A DNA stretch of 33,619 bases from Candidatus Hydrogenedens sp. (lineage in GTDB: Bacteria > Hydrogenedentota > Hydrogenedentia > Hydrogenedentales > CAITNO01). The DNA is taken from assembly GCA_012522755.1 (NCBI GenBank), contig JAAYJV010000012.1, positions 1 through 33,619 on the forward strand, given 5' to 3'. Below are positions 31,780 through 33,619 of this stretch, one piece after another. The notes beneath the pieces were generated by a model that was given only the letters and a program-made list of their open reading frames with translations, ran no database searches and was not told the origin of the DNA. A program made the position numbers and the translations under genes. The stretch's first letter is position 1. Every line of letters starts with the position of its first letter.

Positions 31780-33619
31780 TCAGATTGCTTCGGCCGGATC
31801 TGCTACTTGTACCAGTCTGATAGAACCTGCATCATTTTTCGCCTCATCTACAGCAATATAGACAACAATATAAATTCCCGGCGCACTTAACCAGGTGTCT
31901 TCTGTCAAACCGAGCTCTTCCAATGACATGACTGGCAGGCTGTCATCATCATCATATTCTCCTTTATCTGTATTTTCATCCAGATCTGCATCAAGATACA
32001 GGATCAAAAGGTCAATATTATCTTGCGGAATGTCTCCGTCACAAAGATCCCAGGCTGAGACTGTAATGCCCCGATCTTGTTCAACTTCGTTCCAGTGTCC
32101 GTATTGACCTTTTGCAAAGAGATAATAAGGATAGTCAATATCATTTATTTCCTTGAAGCTGTCGGGAGATTCATCTACCGTCACCTCCGGGTATTCCATA
32201 TCTGTGACATTCAAGAGATACTCTGTTTCCAGAACTCCCAGCTCTTCAGTGTCCGGTTGCTGGTATTCATATCTATAGGTGATTCTGTAAGGAGAGAAGT
32301 CCGTATGCAGAGGCGTGTCAGATGCTACAGCAATCCAATCATCTCCATCCTTATAAGCGATTTCTGCAGCCTGAATAATTGCAACAGGCTCGACAATATC
32401 TGATCCGGCACTTACAATAGCACCCGGATCCACCCACACTGTATTACATTCAATGTTATTTTCCCAGACTGCACTAAGGATAATTTCAACAGGTATCAAG
32501 CCCAAGGAAAAATAGATTTTTGAAGGAGTGTTGCAAAGTTGTTCACCTGGGACAGGGAACTGTCCGAAAAGTGTATTTGCAGGATAAGTGTGCCATTCAA
32601 AGATCACCTCCGGTTCAGCAAATCCGGCGTCAACAATCTGTGCAATGGCATCATCTGGAGATGCTCCGGTGTCAATCGCTGGCATGACGCATTTTTCTGC
32701 TGCAACAGTAAGATCAATGATAGCTCCACATACCAAGGTGTTTCCCTGATAGTCCAAAACGGTTCCAGCCGTAGCATCACTGTCCTCATAATTGACATTG
32801 CCCACCACAAAACCGGCATCAATGAGCGCAGCCTTTGCGTCTTCAATCTGCATGCCGAAAATTTCAGGGAAAATGCAATCGCCCGGGCCCAGAGAAATAG
32901 AAAAATGAACCTCCGTGCCACAAGAAACAAAGACTCCCGCTGCGGGATCTTGACTGAAGATTGCGCCGGCATTAATCCAGGCATGATATTCTTCCGTAAC
33001 CACAGGAATTAAATGGGCGGCGGAAACTCTTTCTTCAGCCTCTTCCCGGGTATAGCCACTTAGTGCCACTACAGGAACGGGTGTGGTGTCCATAACCCGG
33101 ACATAGCGAAAATAAGGGTCGGAAGTATAGGTGGATTCATTGCCGGCCGCATCCCGGACAGTATAGTCCAGGCGATACCGTCCCGGATGCTGTGTAAACT
33201 CTTCTACAGGCACAAAGATATCATTTCCCTCGTCATCCTGCTCGGGGATATAGTTGCCGACAAGTGGCCGAACAGTGACCTCAACATCATCCCAGTAGTC
33301 TGTGGGGGTTCCCTCGCCACAGGTATCCCAGGCGGTGCCCGAATCAATCATTTGCCAATTTGCATTACAGTTGACATCGTGGACATAAAAGCTTTCAGGA
33401 TAATAGTTCCAGTCAACGTCAAAATCCCGATATCCATAGGGTCGTACTGATACAGGGTCGAATTGTAAGAATGTTGGTTCTATGATCGGCGCCTGGGTAT
33501 CTTCAACCAAGACCTGGCGGGTAACGCTGATGGGTCCAGTTTGTGCTTCGGCTGTATAGGTGATTTGGAAGGTGCGGCCCGAACCGCTGAAGCCGGTGTT
33601 TACAGAATCCACGGGAAGA
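31780..33619 (-). CDS. Ig-like/PASTA surface protein, 5' end beyond window
   Basis: Partial: the frame is open to the window edge, where the sequence is already inside an Ig-like domain (GRTFQITYTAEAQTG). At least 612 residues are visible. Counting from the GTG at 33612: end of a DUF5011-like domain (to about 40), an expanded Ig-like domain (about 42-175), three PASTA domains (178-243, 246-305, 307-371), then two more Ig-like domains. Each PASTA has GYTREEAEERV-type helices and a Cys where the usual GS lies (Cys231, 295, 360), with further Cys at 246, 308 and 389. The chain ends right after an Ig-like domain, with no acidic stalk or anchor. PASTA normally occurs on Ser/Thr kinases and penicillin-binding proteins, where it binds cell wall fragments; here it may bind peptidoglycan, which is inference. 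Confidence 0.82.
   Translation of the reverse strand, partial: LPVDSVNTGFSGSGRTFQITYTAEAQTGPISVTRQVLVEDTQAPIIEPTFLQFDPVSVRPYGYRDFDVDWNYYPESFYVHDVNCNANWQMIDSGTAWDTCGEGTPTDYWDDVEVTVRPLVGNYIPEQDDEGNDIFVPVEEFTQHPGRYRLDYTVRDAAGNESTYTSDPYFRYVRVMDTTPVPVVALSGYTREEAEERVSAAHLIPVVTEEYHAWINAGAIFSQDPAAGVFVSCGTEVHFSISLGPGDCIFPEIFGMQIEDAKAALIDAGFVVGNVNYEDSDATAGTVLDYQGNTLVCGAIIDLTVAAEKCVMPAIDTGASPDDAIAQIVDAGFAEPEVIFEWHTYPANTLFGQFPVPGEQLCNTPSKIYFSLGLIPVEIILSAVWENNIECNTVWVDPGAIVSAGSDIVEPVAIIQAAEIAYKDGDDWIAVASDTPLHTDFSPYRITYRYEYQQPDTEELGVLETEYLLNVTDMEYPEVTVDESPDSFKEINDIDYPYYLFAKGQYGHWNEVEQDRGITVSAWDLCDGDIPQDNIDLLILYLDADLDENTDKGEYDDDDSLPVMSLEELGLTEDTWLSAPGIYIVVYIAVDEAKNDAGSIRLVQVADPAEAI

Overview
The window looks like a chromosomal piece of a Gram-negative, uncultivated-type bacterium. 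HldE (heptose for LPS), a lipobox lipoprotein and Tat and Sec signal peptides point to a diderm. The secreted proteins carry acidic Glu-Gly-Glu tracts, many DUF5011-type Ig-like domains, a delta-60-type beta-propeller and a Cys-containing C-terminal hydrophobic anchor. From memory this resembles Candidatus Hydrogenedentota, with Lentisphaerota, Planctomycetota or Sumerlaeota as alternatives. That assignment is inference; no rRNA gene is present to test it.

Layout. (1) 1-2560: a repeat-rich, gene-poor stretch with a perfect 29-bp inverted repeat pair and a 20-bp dispersed repeat, an internally duplicated membrane protein and a DUF1638 protein. (2) 2580-12796, all minus strand: a core cluster transcribed rpsB-tsf-pyrH-frr, a terminator, then uppS-cdsA-prfB-lysS, a Tat-exported sugar-isomerase-like protein and metG. 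The first part keeps the classic bacterial order; prfB-lysS follows cdsA directly where E. coli has dxr-rseP. (3) 12797-13526: a regulatory interval with a candidate rpsB promoter and leader, an overlooked 49-codon ORF with a good ribosome binding site, and a near-consensus promoter facing right. (4) 13527-23277: two giant exported proteins in tandem. The second (2139 aa) has about 14 propeller blades, about 11 Ig-like domains, an EF-hand, an acidic stalk and a Cys-Cys/hydrophobic/basic C-terminus. (5) 23305-25618: bidirectional terminator, an FmdB-type zinc ribbon plus a small membrane protein (minus), and hldE (plus). (6) 25639-33619, all minus: a 5'-truncated Ig-like/PASTA protein, a lipoprotein, an FGE-like (SUMF1) protein, a double-domain glycosyltransferase, wecB and another glycosyltransferase.

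Functionally the right two thirds reads as a cell-surface region: heptose, UDP-ManNAc and glycosyl transfer beside very large, disulfide-rich exported proteins. The most unusual content is the architecture of these surface proteins: acidic inserts inside the propeller, a putative C-terminal sorting signal, an expanded Ig-like subtype shared by two proteins, and PASTA domains outside any kinase or penicillin-binding protein. No tRNA, rRNA, CRISPR array or transposase gene was seen.
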